From positions 1 through 64,000 of the forward strand of contig JAUXZO010000025.1 in the NCBI GenBank assembly GCA_030692685.1: 64,000 nucleotides of DNA, given 5' to 3'. Under the pieces are notes generated by a model. It was given only the letters and a program-made list of their open reading frames with translations. It searched no databases and was not told the origin of the DNA. The stretch comes from Acidovorax sp. GTDB lineage: Bacteria; Pseudomonadota; Gammaproteobacteria; Burkholderiales; Burkholderiaceae_C. The translations under genes and the position numbers were made by a program. This document shows positions 36,490 through 45,614 of this stretch, one piece after another (position 1 is the first letter of the stretch; the number at the start of each line of letters is the position of its first letter).

Positions 36490-37260
36490 TTACCAGCACT
36501 TCCACGGAGCTTGGCCCGTTTGCCACAGGTCTTCGAGCAGGTTTTTCTCGCGCAGTGTGTCCATGGGCTGCCAGAAGCCGGTGTGTTCAAAGGCGTGCAA
36601 CTGGCCGCTGGTGGCCAGGCGGGCCATGGGCTCCAGCTCCCAGCTGGTGGCGTCGCCTTCGATGTGGTCAATCACCTCGGGCTGCAGTACAAAAAACCCG
36701 CCGTTGATCCAGCCGCCATCGCCCCGTGGTTTTTCCTCGAACCCGGCCACGGTGTCGCCGTCACGCACCAACGCGCCGTAGCGGCCCGGGGGCTGAACGG
36801 CTGTCACCGTGGCCTGGCGACCATGGGCGCGGTGAAAGGCAAACTGGGCCGTCATGTCGAGGTCGGCCACTCCGTCGCCATAGGTAAAGCAGAAGGGCTC
36901 GCCTGCCGGCAGGTATTCCTGCACCCGGCGCAGGCGCCCACCGGTCATCGTGCTTTCGCCCGTGTCAACCAGCGTTACCCGCCAGGGCTCGGCGTGGCGG
37001 TGGTGCACTTCCATGCGGTTGTTGGCCATGTCAAAGGTCACATCCGACATGTGCAGGAAGTAGTTGGCGAAATACTCTTTGATCACATAGCCCCGGTAGC
37101 CCAGACAGATGATGAAGTCGTTGACGCCATGGGCGGCGTACATCTTCATGATGTGCCAAAGGATGGGCCTCCCACCGATCTCGATCATGGGCTTGGGACG
37201 CAGGTGCGACTCTTCCGAGATGCGGGTTCCCAGCCCCCCCGCGAGCAATACGGCTTTCAT
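36490..37260 (-). CDS. rfbF: Glucose-1-phosphate cytidylyltransferase
   Basis: 256-aa nucleotidyltransferase making CDP-glucose. Signature [41 protein letters not shown] and [11 protein letters not shown] are standard for RfbF rather than RmlA. The ATG at 37260 matches the family length of 257. First gene of the eight-gene minus-strand sugar operon; its promoter should lie in 37261-37450. Confidence 0.95.
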   Translation of the reverse strand: MKAVLLAGGLGTRISEESHLRPKPMIEIGGRPILWHIMKMYAAHGVNDFIICLGYRGYVIKEYFANYFLHMSDVTFDMANNRMEVHHRHAEPWRVTLVDTGESTMTGGRLRRVQEYLPAGEPFCFTYGDGVADLDMTAQFAFHRAHGRQATVTAVQPPGRYGALVRDGDTVAGFEEKPRGDGGWINGGFFVLQPEVIDHIEGDATSWELEPMARLATSGQLHAFEHTGFWQPMDTLREKNLLEDLWQTGQAPWKCW

Positions 37261-37743
37261 GCCCGCAGCATAGTGCAGCGCCCGCGCCGTCAAAAGGCCC
37301 TGTCACTGCGTAAAGATGGCCCAAATGCGGCGATTGCGCGAGCCAGGCAAGCCGCCAAAACGACCCAAAGCCATTGATTCGCTATCAATAGAGAAGCATC
37401 AGTCTCTTTACCGTAAAACGGTGAAGCCCCTTTTCACTTGATTTTTTCAAGAGCGATCGCCGGGCACCTGGGGAAGAAGTTAGCGCGACGCAGGCCATAC
37501 AAGCACCGGCTTTTCAAATGGGTGTCCACAGGAACTGGTCGCGTGCCCCAGTCAATAGGGCTCGACCAAGGGGCGCAAGTTGTGACCTCATTGGCCAGAG
37601 AAGCCCCGCATTGCCACCTCTCTTGTGGCGTTTCGGGCTCTTCAATCCGATACATTTGCAGTAACCTTCGGTAAACCGCGTTGACTGCGGACTCGCCCGT
37701 CCCCTTCTTTTCTGCCTCGGCAGCCGCCCAACCCGTCAAAAGC
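37261..37743. other. Intergenic region between rfbF and motA, no recognised gene
   Basis: 483 nt. Small open frames exist on both strands (plus 37438-37674; minus 37434-37757, which runs into motA) but neither shows a family motif or ribosome binding site I can defend. In related bacteria flhDC often precedes motA; no FlhD or FlhC motif is readable here. An inverted repeat TTTACCGTAAAACGGTGAA lies near 37409-37427. The region must hold the promoters of both divergent operons. Confidence 0.5.
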
Positions 37744-38604
37744 ATGTTCGTCATCATCGGTTACATCCTTGTTTTCGGCTGCATCTTCGGCGTGTACATC
37801 CTGCACGGCGGAAACATTCAGGTGATCTTGAAAGCGCTGCCATTTGAGACGGTCACCATCCTGGGCGCAGCACTCGGGGCGTTTGTAGTCAACAACCAGC
37901 CCAAAGTGCTCAAAGCCACCATGAAGGCCATCCCCATGGCGTTCAAGGGCTCCAAGTACACCAAGGCCAGGTACATGGAATTGATGGCCATGCTCTACGA
38001 CATTCTGCAGAAAGCCCGTAAAGAGGGGCTGATGGCCATTGAAAAGGATGTCGAGGCGCCCCACGAGTCCGAGATTTTCAAGAAATATCCCACGGTGGGC
38101 AGCGACCACCATGTGATCGAGTTCACCACCGACTACCTGCGCATGATGGTGTCGGGCAATCTCAATTCCCACGAAATTGAAGCGCTGATGGACAGCGAGA
38201 TCGACACACACCACCAAGAGGCACATGCGCCAATTGCTGCCATTGCCCGCCTGGCAGGTGCCCTGCCGGCCTTCGGGATCATTGCGGCGGTGTTGGGGGT
38301 GGTGAACACCATGGGCTCGGTGGGGCAGCCCCCTTCTGTGCTGGGCGGGATGATCGGCTCGGCGCTGGTGGGCACCTTTCTGGGTATTTTGCTGGCCTAT
38401 GGCGTGGTAGAGCCCATCGGTGGACTGGTAGAGCAAAAAACCGAAGACGCGGCCAAGGAGCTGCAGTGCATCAAGGCAACCCTGCTCGCCAGCATGCAGG
38501 GTTACAACCCGGCAACCGCGATCGAGTTTGGCCGCAAGGTGCTGTTCTCTGGTGATCGACCCAGCTTCTCTGAGCTGGAAGGCCACGTAAAGGGCAAAAA
38601 ATAA
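37744..38604 (+). CDS. motA: Flagellar motor stator protein MotA
   Basis: Proton-channel stator subunit. 286 aa with four transmembrane helices (first: FVIIGYILVFGCIFGVYILHGG) and conserved LPAFGIIAAVLGVVNTMG and GLVEQKTEDAAKELQCIK. The ATG at 37744 agrees with the family N-terminus; an earlier TTG adds 21 unrelated residues. Followed by motB. Confidence 0.96.
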   Translation: MFVIIGYILVFGCIFGVYILHGGNIQVILKALPFETVTILGAALGAFVVNNQPKVLKATMKAIPMAFKGSKYTKARYMELMAMLYDILQKARKEGLMAIEKDVEAPHESEIFKKYPTVGSDHHVIEFTTDYLRMMVSGNLNSHEIEALMDSEIDTHHQEAHAPIAAIARLAGALPAFGIIAAVLGVVNTMGSVGQPPSVLGGMIGSALVGTFLGILLAYGVVEPIGGLVEQKTEDAAKELQCIKATLLASMQGYNPATAIEFGRKVLFSGDRPSFSELEGHVKGKK

Positions 38605-38631
38605 GCGCTGTCCGCGCCTAGGTTGACTGCC

Positions 38632-39564
38632 ATGGCAGAAAAGAAACTACAACCCATCATCATCAAGCGCATCAAAAAAGGCGGCCACGCCGTGCATGGT
38701 GGCGCCTGGAAGATCGCCTACGCCGACTTCGTGACGGCGATGATGGCGTTCTTTTTGCTGATGTGGCTGCTCGGCTCTACTGCCAAGGGTGAGCTGCAAG
38801 GCATTGCCGCGCATTTCTCCTCCCCTCTTAAAGTAGCGATGACCGGCGGCGACGGGGCCGGCAACAGTTCTAGCGTCATTCCAGGCGGTGGCAATGACCT
38901 GTCCAAAGTCCACGGTCAAGTGCGGCGCTCCGATTCCGAAGAAGCCAAGCAGCGCCGCATGAACATGGACGCGGCAAAAGCCGAGCGCGCCAAACAGGAT
39001 CTGGACCGCATCAAGGCACTGGAGGCCAAGATCGACGCGCTGATCACCGAAAACCCGCGCCTGAACGAATACAAATCGCAGATCCGCATCGACATCACCC
39101 CCGACGGATTGCAGATTCAGATCGTGGACGACCAGAACCGTCCCATGTTTGACAGCGGCAGTGCGTTGGTAAAACCCTACATGCGCGACATATTGCGCGA
39201 GATCGGCGCAGCGCTGGGCGGGGTCGAAAACCGCGTCAGCCTGGCAGGGCATACCGACGCCGTGCCGTACGGCAACAGCGACCGGGGCTACAGCAATTGG
39301 GAGCTGTCTTCCGACCGCGCCAACGCTTCACGCCGAGAACTGGTCTCCGCAGGCATGCCAGACGCTAAACTGGGCCGTGTTGTGGGCCTGGCCGCCAGCG
39401 ATCCGCTGGAGCCAGACACCCCCCGCTCCCCTGCCAATCGGCGCATCACCATCACGGTTTTGACCCGAGAGGCCGAAGAACGACTCATGGGTAAAGGAAT
39501 TCCCGAAATCACTTCAACAGAGCTGCTGAATGAAAAGCGGGAAAATCCCCCCCCGAGCAGGTAA
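38632..39564 (+). CDS. motB: Flagellar motor stator protein MotB
   Basis: Stator subunit anchored to peptidoglycan. The N-terminus HGGAWKIAYADFVTAMMAFFLLMWLLGS contains the transmembrane helix and the proton-carrying Asp (ADFVTAMMAF). A C-terminal OmpA-like domain (VSLAGHTDAVPYGN...NWELSSDRANASRREL) binds the wall. 310 aa. Confidence 0.96.
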   Translation: MAEKKLQPIIIKRIKKGGHAVHGGAWKIAYADFVTAMMAFFLLMWLLGSTAKGELQGIAAHFSSPLKVAMTGGDGAGNSSSVIPGGGNDLSKVHGQVRRSDSEEAKQRRMNMDAAKAERAKQDLDRIKALEAKIDALITENPRLNEYKSQIRIDITPDGLQIQIVDDQNRPMFDSGSALVKPYMRDILREIGAALGGVENRVSLAGHTDAVPYGNSDRGYSNWELSSDRANASRRELVSAGMPDAKLGRVVGLAASDPLEPDTPRSPANRRITITVLTREAEERLMGKGIPEITSTELLNEKRENPPPSR

Positions 39565-39636
39565 CAGTTACGACTTGTCACCAAACCTGCGACCCATGAC
39601 AATACTTACAGCTATTTCCGACCGAAAGGGTCCCAC

Positions 39637-40023
39637 GTGACCACAGCCCTTCGCTTTTTGATCGTTGACGACTTCTCCACCATGCGACGTATCGTGCGCA
39701 ACCTGCTCAAAGAGAGCGGTTTCGCCGATGCGGATGAGGCCGAAGATGGCGTGGCCGCGTTGAACAAGCTGCGCAACAGCAAGTTTGATTTCGTGGTGAC
39801 GGACATCAACATGCCCAACATGAACGGCTTTCAGCTGCTGGCTGAAATCAAGAAGGATGACAAGCTCAAACACTTGCCCGTTCTGATGGTGACCGCCGAG
39901 GCCCGCAAGGAAGACATCGTGGCCGCCGCGCAAGGGGGCGCCGCAGGATACATCGTCAAACCCTTCACCAAGGCCACTTTGGAAGAAAAAGTGACCTTGA
40001 TTCTGAAGAAGATGGGGTTATGA
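39637..40023 (+). CDS. cheY: Chemotaxis response regulator CheY
   Basis: 128-aa receiver almost identical in layout to E. coli CheY: D11/D12, phospho-acceptor D56 in [11 protein letters not shown], Thr in VTAEA and K108 in VKPFT. GTG start. It is followed 4 nt later by cheZ, so this is the motor-binding CheY, controlled by CheA encoded 32 kb away. Confidence 0.96.
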   Translation: MTTALRFLIVDDFSTMRRIVRNLLKESGFADADEAEDGVAALNKLRNSKFDFVVTDINMPNMNGFQLLAEIKKDDKLKHLPVLMVTAEARKEDIVAAAQGGAAGYIVKPFTKATLEEKVTLILKKMGL

Positions 40024-40027
40024 CACC

Positions 40028-40648
40028 ATGGACGACACACCGGACCACAGCCAGCCGCCTGCCGATGTACATCATACGATCGGCCAGCTGACGCGCCAGC
40101 TTCACGATTCGCTTAACGAGCTTGGCTACGCCGAGAAGCTGCGGGGCTCGATGGGCGAGCTGCCCGACGCGCAAAGCCGCCTGTCGTACATTGCCCGCCT
40201 TACTGGAGAAGCCGCCGAAAAGGTGCTCAACCGTGTGGAGCAGGCCAAGGCGCAGCACGACTTCATCGCGGCTGAAACGCGCCGTGTGGTTGCCTCGCTG
40301 GTCAAAGACCCGGTGGCGGCTGTGGCCAAGGGGGAAATCATGAATTTCCTCACCGATGTCGAACGCGTGACCAAAGAAGCCGATACCCATCTGACTGAAA
40401 TCATGATGGCACAGGACTTTCATGACCTGACGGGTCAGGTGATTGCCCGCGTGGTCAATCTCGCAGCCACCATCGAAGAGCAGTTGGTGCAGTTGCTGAT
40501 CCAGACGGCACCGCCAAACGTGCACGTGCCCGCGGTGGAAGCCCAACGCGGTCACCTTCAAGGCCCCGTGGTGGACCCCGAGAACACGGCCGATGTGGTC
40601 ACCGACCAATCGCAGGTCGACGATCTTCTGGCCAGCCTCGGGTTCTGA
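40028..40648 (+). CDS. cheZ: CheY-P phosphatase CheZ
   Basis: 206-aa helical-hairpin phosphatase. Active-site motif MMAQDFHDLTGQVIARV gives D133 and Q137; the C-terminal CheY-binding tail reads VDDLLASLGF. Cotranscribed with cheY. Confidence 0.96.
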   Translation: MDDTPDHSQPPADVHHTIGQLTRQLHDSLNELGYAEKLRGSMGELPDAQSRLSYIARLTGEAAEKVLNRVEQAKAQHDFIAAETRRVVASLVKDPVAAVAKGEIMNFLTDVERVTKEADTHLTEIMMAQDFHDLTGQVIARVVNLAATIEEQLVQLLIQTAPPNVHVPAVEAQRGHLQGPVVDPENTADVVTDQSQVDDLLASLGF

Positions 40649-40659
40649 TTCTCGTAGGT

Positions 40660-40722
40660 TTAGTATAGAAATGGCCTCTAGCGCTTACCCAACAGGCGCT
40701 AGCAGCTATCATTTGTAGTTTT
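40660..40722. repeat. Family-A dispersed palindrome between cheZ and flhB
   Basis: Core 40678-40702 with arms CTAGCGCTTAC and CAGGCGCTAG, then CAGCTATCA. It begins about 12 nt after the cheZ stop and splits the motAB-cheYZ block from flhB. A further CAGCCCCC / GGGGGCTGC-type inverted pair lies near 40805-40820. Confidence 0.82.
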
Positions 40723-40882
40723 TCGTAGCACCGCGCCCCCTCGGCCGGTTGCGACTACAACGTTGCTGCAGCCACTATCGGCAAGGTGCCAGCAAGGATA
40801 AGAGGGGGCTGCAGCCCCCTTATCCCGCTTTAGATTTCCAGGTCGCTCACGACAATGGCATGACACCAGCCGTCATGCCATC

Positions 40883-42037
40883 ATGGAATCCAGCCAAGAA
40901 AAAAGCCTCCCCGCGTCAGAGCGTAAGCTGCAAAAAACGCGTGCGGACGGCCAAGGCGCTCGCTCGCGGGACCTGTCGCATCTGGCCATTCTGGGCGCAG
41001 GCGCTGCCTGCCTGCTGCTGCTGGCCCCGGAGTTGATGAACCGCATGCAGTTGGCGATGAGCCAGCAGCTGGCATTTAACGCTGCCACGGTCATGTCGCC
41101 CGGCCACATGATCACCCGGCTGCAGGACATGGTCGTGATTGGCGTGGTCGCCAGCGCGGTGTTCGCACTTCTGACCGGAAGCGCTGCCCTGGTAAGCGCC
41201 ATTGGAGCGGGCGGCTGGATCTTCAGCGCCAAGCCCATTTCGCCCCAGTTCAACCGGCTCAACCCGATTTCCGGGTTCACGAATCTTTTCTCCAAACAGC
41301 AAATGGCCAACGTGGCCAAGATGGTGCTGATGTCGGCCATCCTGACATTTGTAGCGTGGAACTACCTGGGCAACAGCATCGAGCAGGTGGCCATGCTGGT
41401 GTTGCAACCCTCTCCCTTGGCCATCCGCCACGTGGCCGACTGGCTCACTTCGGGCATGAGCCTCCTCCTGCTGGTGGTGTTCTTGGCAGCCCTCATTGAC
41501 GTGCCCCTGCAGGCTTACTTCTTTAAAGCGCGGCTCAAGATGTCGCACGAAGAAGTCAAGCAAGAGCACAAGGAATCAGACGGCAACCCGCATACCAAAG
41601 GCCGCATTCGCCAGCGCCAGCGCGAGGTGGCAGACCGGGCCAGCGTGTCGGCGGTGCCCAAGTCTGATTTTGTGGTGATGAACCCTACCCACTACGCGGT
41701 GGCACTGAAATACGACGAGAAGACGATGAGCGCGCCGCAGGTGGTTTCGCGTGGCACGGACCTTACCGCCATGCGCATCCGCGATCTTGCCAAGGAACAC
41801 GGCGTGCCTGTACTGCAGTCGCCGATGCTGGCGCGCGCACTGTACGCCCACGCAGAGCTTGACCAGGCCATCCCCGCCACGCTGTACACCGCCGTGGCAC
41901 AGGTGCTGGCTTATGTGTACCGACTCAAAGCTGCGCTGCGCGGCGAAGGCCGCATGCCCGACAGCCTGGTTGACCCCTATGTTCCTCCGGAACTCGATCC
42001 GCTCAACGGCACCACGGTGCAAGGCGCCCCAGCATGA
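40883..42037 (+). CDS. flhB: Flagellar export switch protein FlhB
   Basis: Membrane protein that controls substrate specificity after autocleavage. Four transmembrane helices precede a cytoplasmic domain with the NPTHYAVALKY cleavage site (Asn at about residue 267). 384 aa. Its last 4 nt overlap the flhA start (ATGA). Confidence 0.96.
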   Translation: MESSQEKSLPASERKLQKTRADGQGARSRDLSHLAILGAGAACLLLLAPELMNRMQLAMSQQLAFNAATVMSPGHMITRLQDMVVIGVVASAVFALLTGSAALVSAIGAGGWIFSAKPISPQFNRLNPISGFTNLFSKQQMANVAKMVLMSAILTFVAWNYLGNSIEQVAMLVLQPSPLAIRHVADWLTSGMSLLLLVVFLAALIDVPLQAYFFKARLKMSHEEVKQEHKESDGNPHTKGRIRQRQREVADRASVSAVPKSDFVVMNPTHYAVALKYDEKTMSAPQVVSRGTDLTAMRIRDLAKEHGVPVLQSPMLARALYAHAELDQAIPATLYTAVAQVLAYVYRLKAALRGEGRMPDSLVDPYVPPELDPLNGTTVQGAPA

Positions 42038-44115
42038 ACAATTCCATAACGTCTCTTCGGCAATGGGCGGGCACCAATTCGGGCGCGTTTCAGGGCATGT
42101 CGGCGCCGCTGCTGGTGGTGGCCATCCTGGCGCTCATGGTGCTGCCCATCCCACCCTGGCTGTTGGACGCGTTTTTCACCCTGAACATCGCTGTGGCGCT
42201 GATGGTGATGATGGTGGCGGCCTACATGCTGCGTCCGCTGGATTTCGCGGCGTTCCCCGCTGTGCTGCTGCTGACCACGCTCATGCGCCTGTCGCTCAAC
42301 GTGGCCTCGACCCGGGTGGTATTGCTGGAAGGCCACACCGGCCCGGGTGCAGCCGGTGCGGTGATCGAGGCCTTCGGGCATTTCCTGATTGGCGGCAATT
42401 TTGCCGTGGGTCTGATTGTTTTCGCGATTCTGGTGGTGATCAACTTCGTGGTGATTACCAAGGGTGCGGAGCGCATCGCAGAAGTGTCTGCGCGCTTCGC
42501 GCTGGATGCGATGCCTGGCAAGCAGATGGCGGTAGACGCCGACCTGAACGCCGGGATGATCGACGAAAAGGAAGCCAAGCGCCGCCGCGCTGAAGTCGCC
42601 GAAGAAGCGAACTTCTTCGGCTCCATGGACGGCGCCTCCAAGTTCGTGCGCGGCGATGCCGTCGCGGGCATCCTGATCCTCTTGATCAACATCATCGGTG
42701 GCTTTGCCATCGGAGTTCTGCAGCACGACCTGTCTGCCAAGCAGGCGGCCGACAGCTACATCCTGCTGGCCATTGGTGATGCGCTGGTGGCACAGATCCC
42801 CGGCCTGCTGATCTCGGTGGCCGCCGCCATGGTGATCTCGCGCGTGGGCAAAGAGCAGGACATGGGCCGCCAGATTGTTGGACAGCTGTTCATGTCGCCC
42901 CGCGTGCTGGGCGTGACCGCAGGCATTCTGCTGCTGCTGGGCGTGATACCCGGCATGCCCCACCTGGTGTTCCTGACGATGGGCGCCCTGCTGGGCTACG
43001 CCGCCTGGACGCTGTACGAACGCCAGAAGGTTCCGCCTGAAGTCGAAGCGCCCCCTGCCCCGGTCGCCGATGGCGAAGCCACCTGGGACGACCTGCAACC
43101 TGTAGACCTGCTGGGCCTGGAACTGGGCTACCGCCTGATCAGCCTGGTGGACAAGAGCCGCCAGGGCGACCTGCTCACCCGCATCAAGGGTGTGCGCCGC
43201 AAGTTTGCGCAAGAGGTCGGCTTCTTGCCCCCTGCCGTGCATGTGCGCGACAACCTCGAACTCAAGCCCAGCGGCTACCGCATCACCTTGCGGGGCGTGG
43301 TGGTGGGCGAAGGCGAGGCCTTCCCCGGCATGTTCCTGGCCATCAACCCCGGCGGCATCACCACCCCGCTGATCGGCACCCCCACCACCGACCCCGCGTT
43401 CGGTTTGCCAGCACACTGGATCGACGATCGGCAAAAGGAAGCGGCACAAATGGCAGGTTTTACCGTCGTTGATTCCGAAACCGTGATGGCCACCCATTTG
43501 TCACACTTGATGCAAGTGCAAGCCGCCAAGCTTTTGAGTCGCACAGAGACCCAGCAACTGGTGGAACACGTGGCAAAGCTGGCCCCCAAGCTCATCGAAG
43601 AAGTGGTCCCCAAAATGGTCTCCATCGCAACGTTCCAGAAAGTCCTCCAGCTGCTGCTGGAAGAGTCTGTGCACATCCGCGATATCCGCACCATCATCGA
43701 AACGCTGGCCGAACACGCTGGGGGTACCTCAGACCCCGTGGAACTCGCCCGCCGCGTGCGCATTGCGCTGTCGCCCGCCATCGTTCAGCAAATCTACGGC
43801 CCCACCCGCGAACTCAACGTCATCGCCATCGAGCCCGGCCTGGAGCGCCTGTTGGTGCAAGCCCTGGGCAATGCAGCAGGCCCGGCGCTCGACCCCGGCG
43901 TGGCAGACATCCTGACGCAGAAGGCGGCCGAAGTGGCCCTCAAGCAAGAAGAGATGGGCCTGCCCGCCTGCCTGCTCGTTCCTGACCAGATCCGCAATTC
44001 CATCTCTCGCCTGGTGCGCCGCGTGGCGCCCCGCCTGCAGGTGCTTGCGCACAGTGAAATCCCAGAGACCCACACCATCCGCATTGGGCCGATCCTTAAA
44101 GGTGCATCAGCATGA
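42034..44115 (+). CDS. flhA: Flagellar export gate protein FlhA
   Basis: Largest export-gate protein, 693 aa. About eight N-terminal transmembrane helices with the FHIPEP-type region (LMRLSLNVASTRVVLLEGHTGPGAAG, GDAVAGILILLINIIGGFAIG), then a cytoplasmic ring domain binding chaperones. Coupled by ATGA to both flhB and flhF. Confidence 0.97.
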   Translation: MNNSITSLRQWAGTNSGAFQGMSAPLLVVAILALMVLPIPPWLLDAFFTLNIAVALMVMMVAAYMLRPLDFAAFPAVLLLTTLMRLSLNVASTRVVLLEGHTGPGAAGAVIEAFGHFLIGGNFAVGLIVFAILVVINFVVITKGAERIAEVSARFALDAMPGKQMAVDADLNAGMIDEKEAKRRRAEVAEEANFFGSMDGASKFVRGDAVAGILILLINIIGGFAIGVLQHDLSAKQAADSYILLAIGDALVAQIPGLLISVAAAMVISRVGKEQDMGRQIVGQLFMSPRVLGVTAGILLLLGVIPGMPHLVFLTMGALLGYAAWTLYERQKVPPEVEAPPAPVADGEATWDDLQPVDLLGLELGYRLISLVDKSRQGDLLTRIKGVRRKFAQEVGFLPPAVHVRDNLELKPSGYRITLRGVVVGEGEAFPGMFLAINPGGITTPLIGTPTTDPAFGLPAHWIDDRQKEAAQMAGFTVVDSETVMATHLSHLMQVQAAKLLSRTETQQLVEHVAKLAPKLIEEVVPKMVSIATFQKVLQLLLEESVHIRDIRTIIETLAEHAGGTSDPVELARRVRIALSPAIVQQIYGPTRELNVIAIEPGLERLLVQALGNAAGPALDPGVADILTQKAAEVALKQEEMGLPACLLVPDQIRNSISRLVRRVAPRLQVLAHSEIPETHTIRIGPILKGASA

Positions 44116-45614
44116 ACATCAAACGCTTTAACGCTCCCACATCCCGGGAAGCTCTGGCCAAAGCGCGCATGGCCTTTGGCGACGGCACACTGATTTTGTC
44201 GAACCGGCCTACGGCCAACGGCGTCGAGGTGGTGGCCACGGCAGAAGACACTTTGTCGTCCCTGGACGGGGGCACGGGGCCTTCGGCCTCCTCCAGCCAC
44301 CCGCCGTTGCTGGCACCCACGCAAGCGCGCGGCATCCCTTCGCGTCCGAGTCAGGCCAAGGTGATGGCGACGCCGGTGCGCAACCCCATCGAAGAAGACA
44401 CCGAGCAGCTGGCCATGAGCACGCTGTCGTTTCAGGACTACGTGCGCGAGCGCATGCTGCGCCGCCGCCACGAGTCGCTCAACGGCCCGGCCGAGCCACA
44501 AACCTTGTCGGAACGCAGCCGTGACCAGGAACCGGAGCGCGAGCGCATGCCAGCCCCCGCGGTGGTGCGCCACAACCCGCTGCGCACCATCCCCATGGAC
44601 CTTCCGCCCGAGCCACCTCGTCGCCGCCAGGAAGCATCGACCAGCCATTTGGCCCAGGCGAACAACCAGCAAAGCGTGATGAGCGAGCTGCATGCGATGA
44701 AGGATCTGATTGAGGACCGCTTCAACACCCTGGCCTGGCTGGGACAAGCGCGCCAGAACCCAATTCAGTCGAACCTCATGCTCAAAATGATCCGCGCAGG
44801 ATATTCGCCTGCTTTGGCACGTGCCGTTTTGGAGCGCATGCCCGAAGAACTCTCGGCCGCCGAATCCGTGCGCTGGTTGATGGAAGTGCTGGAACGCAAC
44901 CTCAAGACGGACCTGACGGACCCACCCCTCTATGAACAAGGTGGCATCTTTGCGATGGTGGGCTCCACGGGCGTCGGCAAAACCACCACTACCGCCAAGC
45001 TTGCCGCCATGTGCGCCCGTGTGCACGGGCCTGGCAGTGTGGGCCTGATCACGCTGGACACATACCGCGTCGGTGCGCACGAGCAACTGCGCACCTACGG
45101 CCGCATGCTCGGCATCGTGGCCCACCTGGCCCATGACCGCGCCGCATTGCAGGACCTGCTGGGCCTGCTCAGCGGCAAGAAGATGGTGCTCATCGACACC
45201 ACGGGGGTTGCCCCCCGCGACCCGCGCAAGCGCGACATGCTGGATGTGCTGGACCTGCCCCACGTCAACCGCCTGCTGGTGCTGAACGCCGGTTGCCACG
45301 GCGATACGCTGGACGACGTGCTCACCGCGTTCAAGACGGACGGTTCGCAACAAGCCATCCTCTCCAAGGTGGACGAGGCCGTGAAGCTGGGCCCCGCTAT
45401 TGACGCACTGATTCGCCACCAGATGGTGCTGCGCGGCGTTACCAACGGCCAGCGGGTTCCCGAAGACTGGGAGCGTGCCGATGCGCACAAGCTCATTTCC
45501 ACGTCCATGCGGGCTCCGGCCAAATCGGCTTTTGACCCCAAGGCCGTGGACCTGAACTTCTTCTTCTCGCATTCGCCCGATACCATGAACGAGCGGGGGC
45601 TGGTCGATGCTTGA
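44112..45614 (+). CDS. flhF: SRP-type GTPase FlhF
   Basis: GTPase that sets flagellar pole placement. A basic N-domain and a Glu/Arg/Pro-rich B region (about 50-190) are followed by NG domains: P-loop MVGSTGVGKTTTTAKLAA, DTYRVGAHEQL, VLIDTTGVAPRDPR and LSKVDEAVKLG. 500 aa. Its presence suggests polar flagella. Overlaps the next gene by 8 nt. Confidence 0.95.
   Translation: MNIKRFNAPTSREALAKARMAFGDGTLILSNRPTANGVEVVATAEDTLSSLDGGTGPSASSSHPPLLAPTQARGIPSRPSQAKVMATPVRNPIEEDTEQLAMSTLSFQDYVRERMLRRRHESLNGPAEPQTLSERSRDQEPERERMPAPAVVRHNPLRTIPMDLPPEPPRRRQEASTSHLAQANNQQSVMSELHAMKDLIEDRFNTLAWLGQARQNPIQSNLMLKMIRAGYSPALARAVLERMPEELSAAESVRWLMEVLERNLKTDLTDPPLYEQGGIFAMVGSTGVGKTTTTAKLAAMCARVHGPGSVGLITLDTYRVGAHEQLRTYGRMLGIVAHLAHDRAALQDLLGLLSGKKMVLIDTTGVAPRDPRKRDMLDVLDLPHVNRLLVLNAGCHGDTLDDVLTAFKTDGSQQAILSKVDEAVKLGPAIDALIRHQMVLRGVTNGQRVPEDWERADAHKLISTSMRAPAKSAFDPKAVDLNFFFSHSPDTMNERGLVDA

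Noticed and set aside
37434-37757. 107-codon minus-strand frame between rfbF and motA
   Set aside because: Overlaps the motA start, has no clear ribosome binding site and no family motif, though it cannot be fully excluded.
39225-39240. GTCGAAAA sigma-28 minus-10 look-alike inside motB
   Set aside because: No TAAA at 15 nt upstream and no late gene directly downstream.
41977-43497. 506-codon open frame antisense to flhB/flhA
   Set aside because: His/Gln/Arg-rich antisense shadow of a clear FlhA; no motifs of its own.
43794-45572. 592-codon antisense frame over flhA/flhF
   Set aside because: Shadow of FlhA and FlhF; no domain or ribosome binding site.
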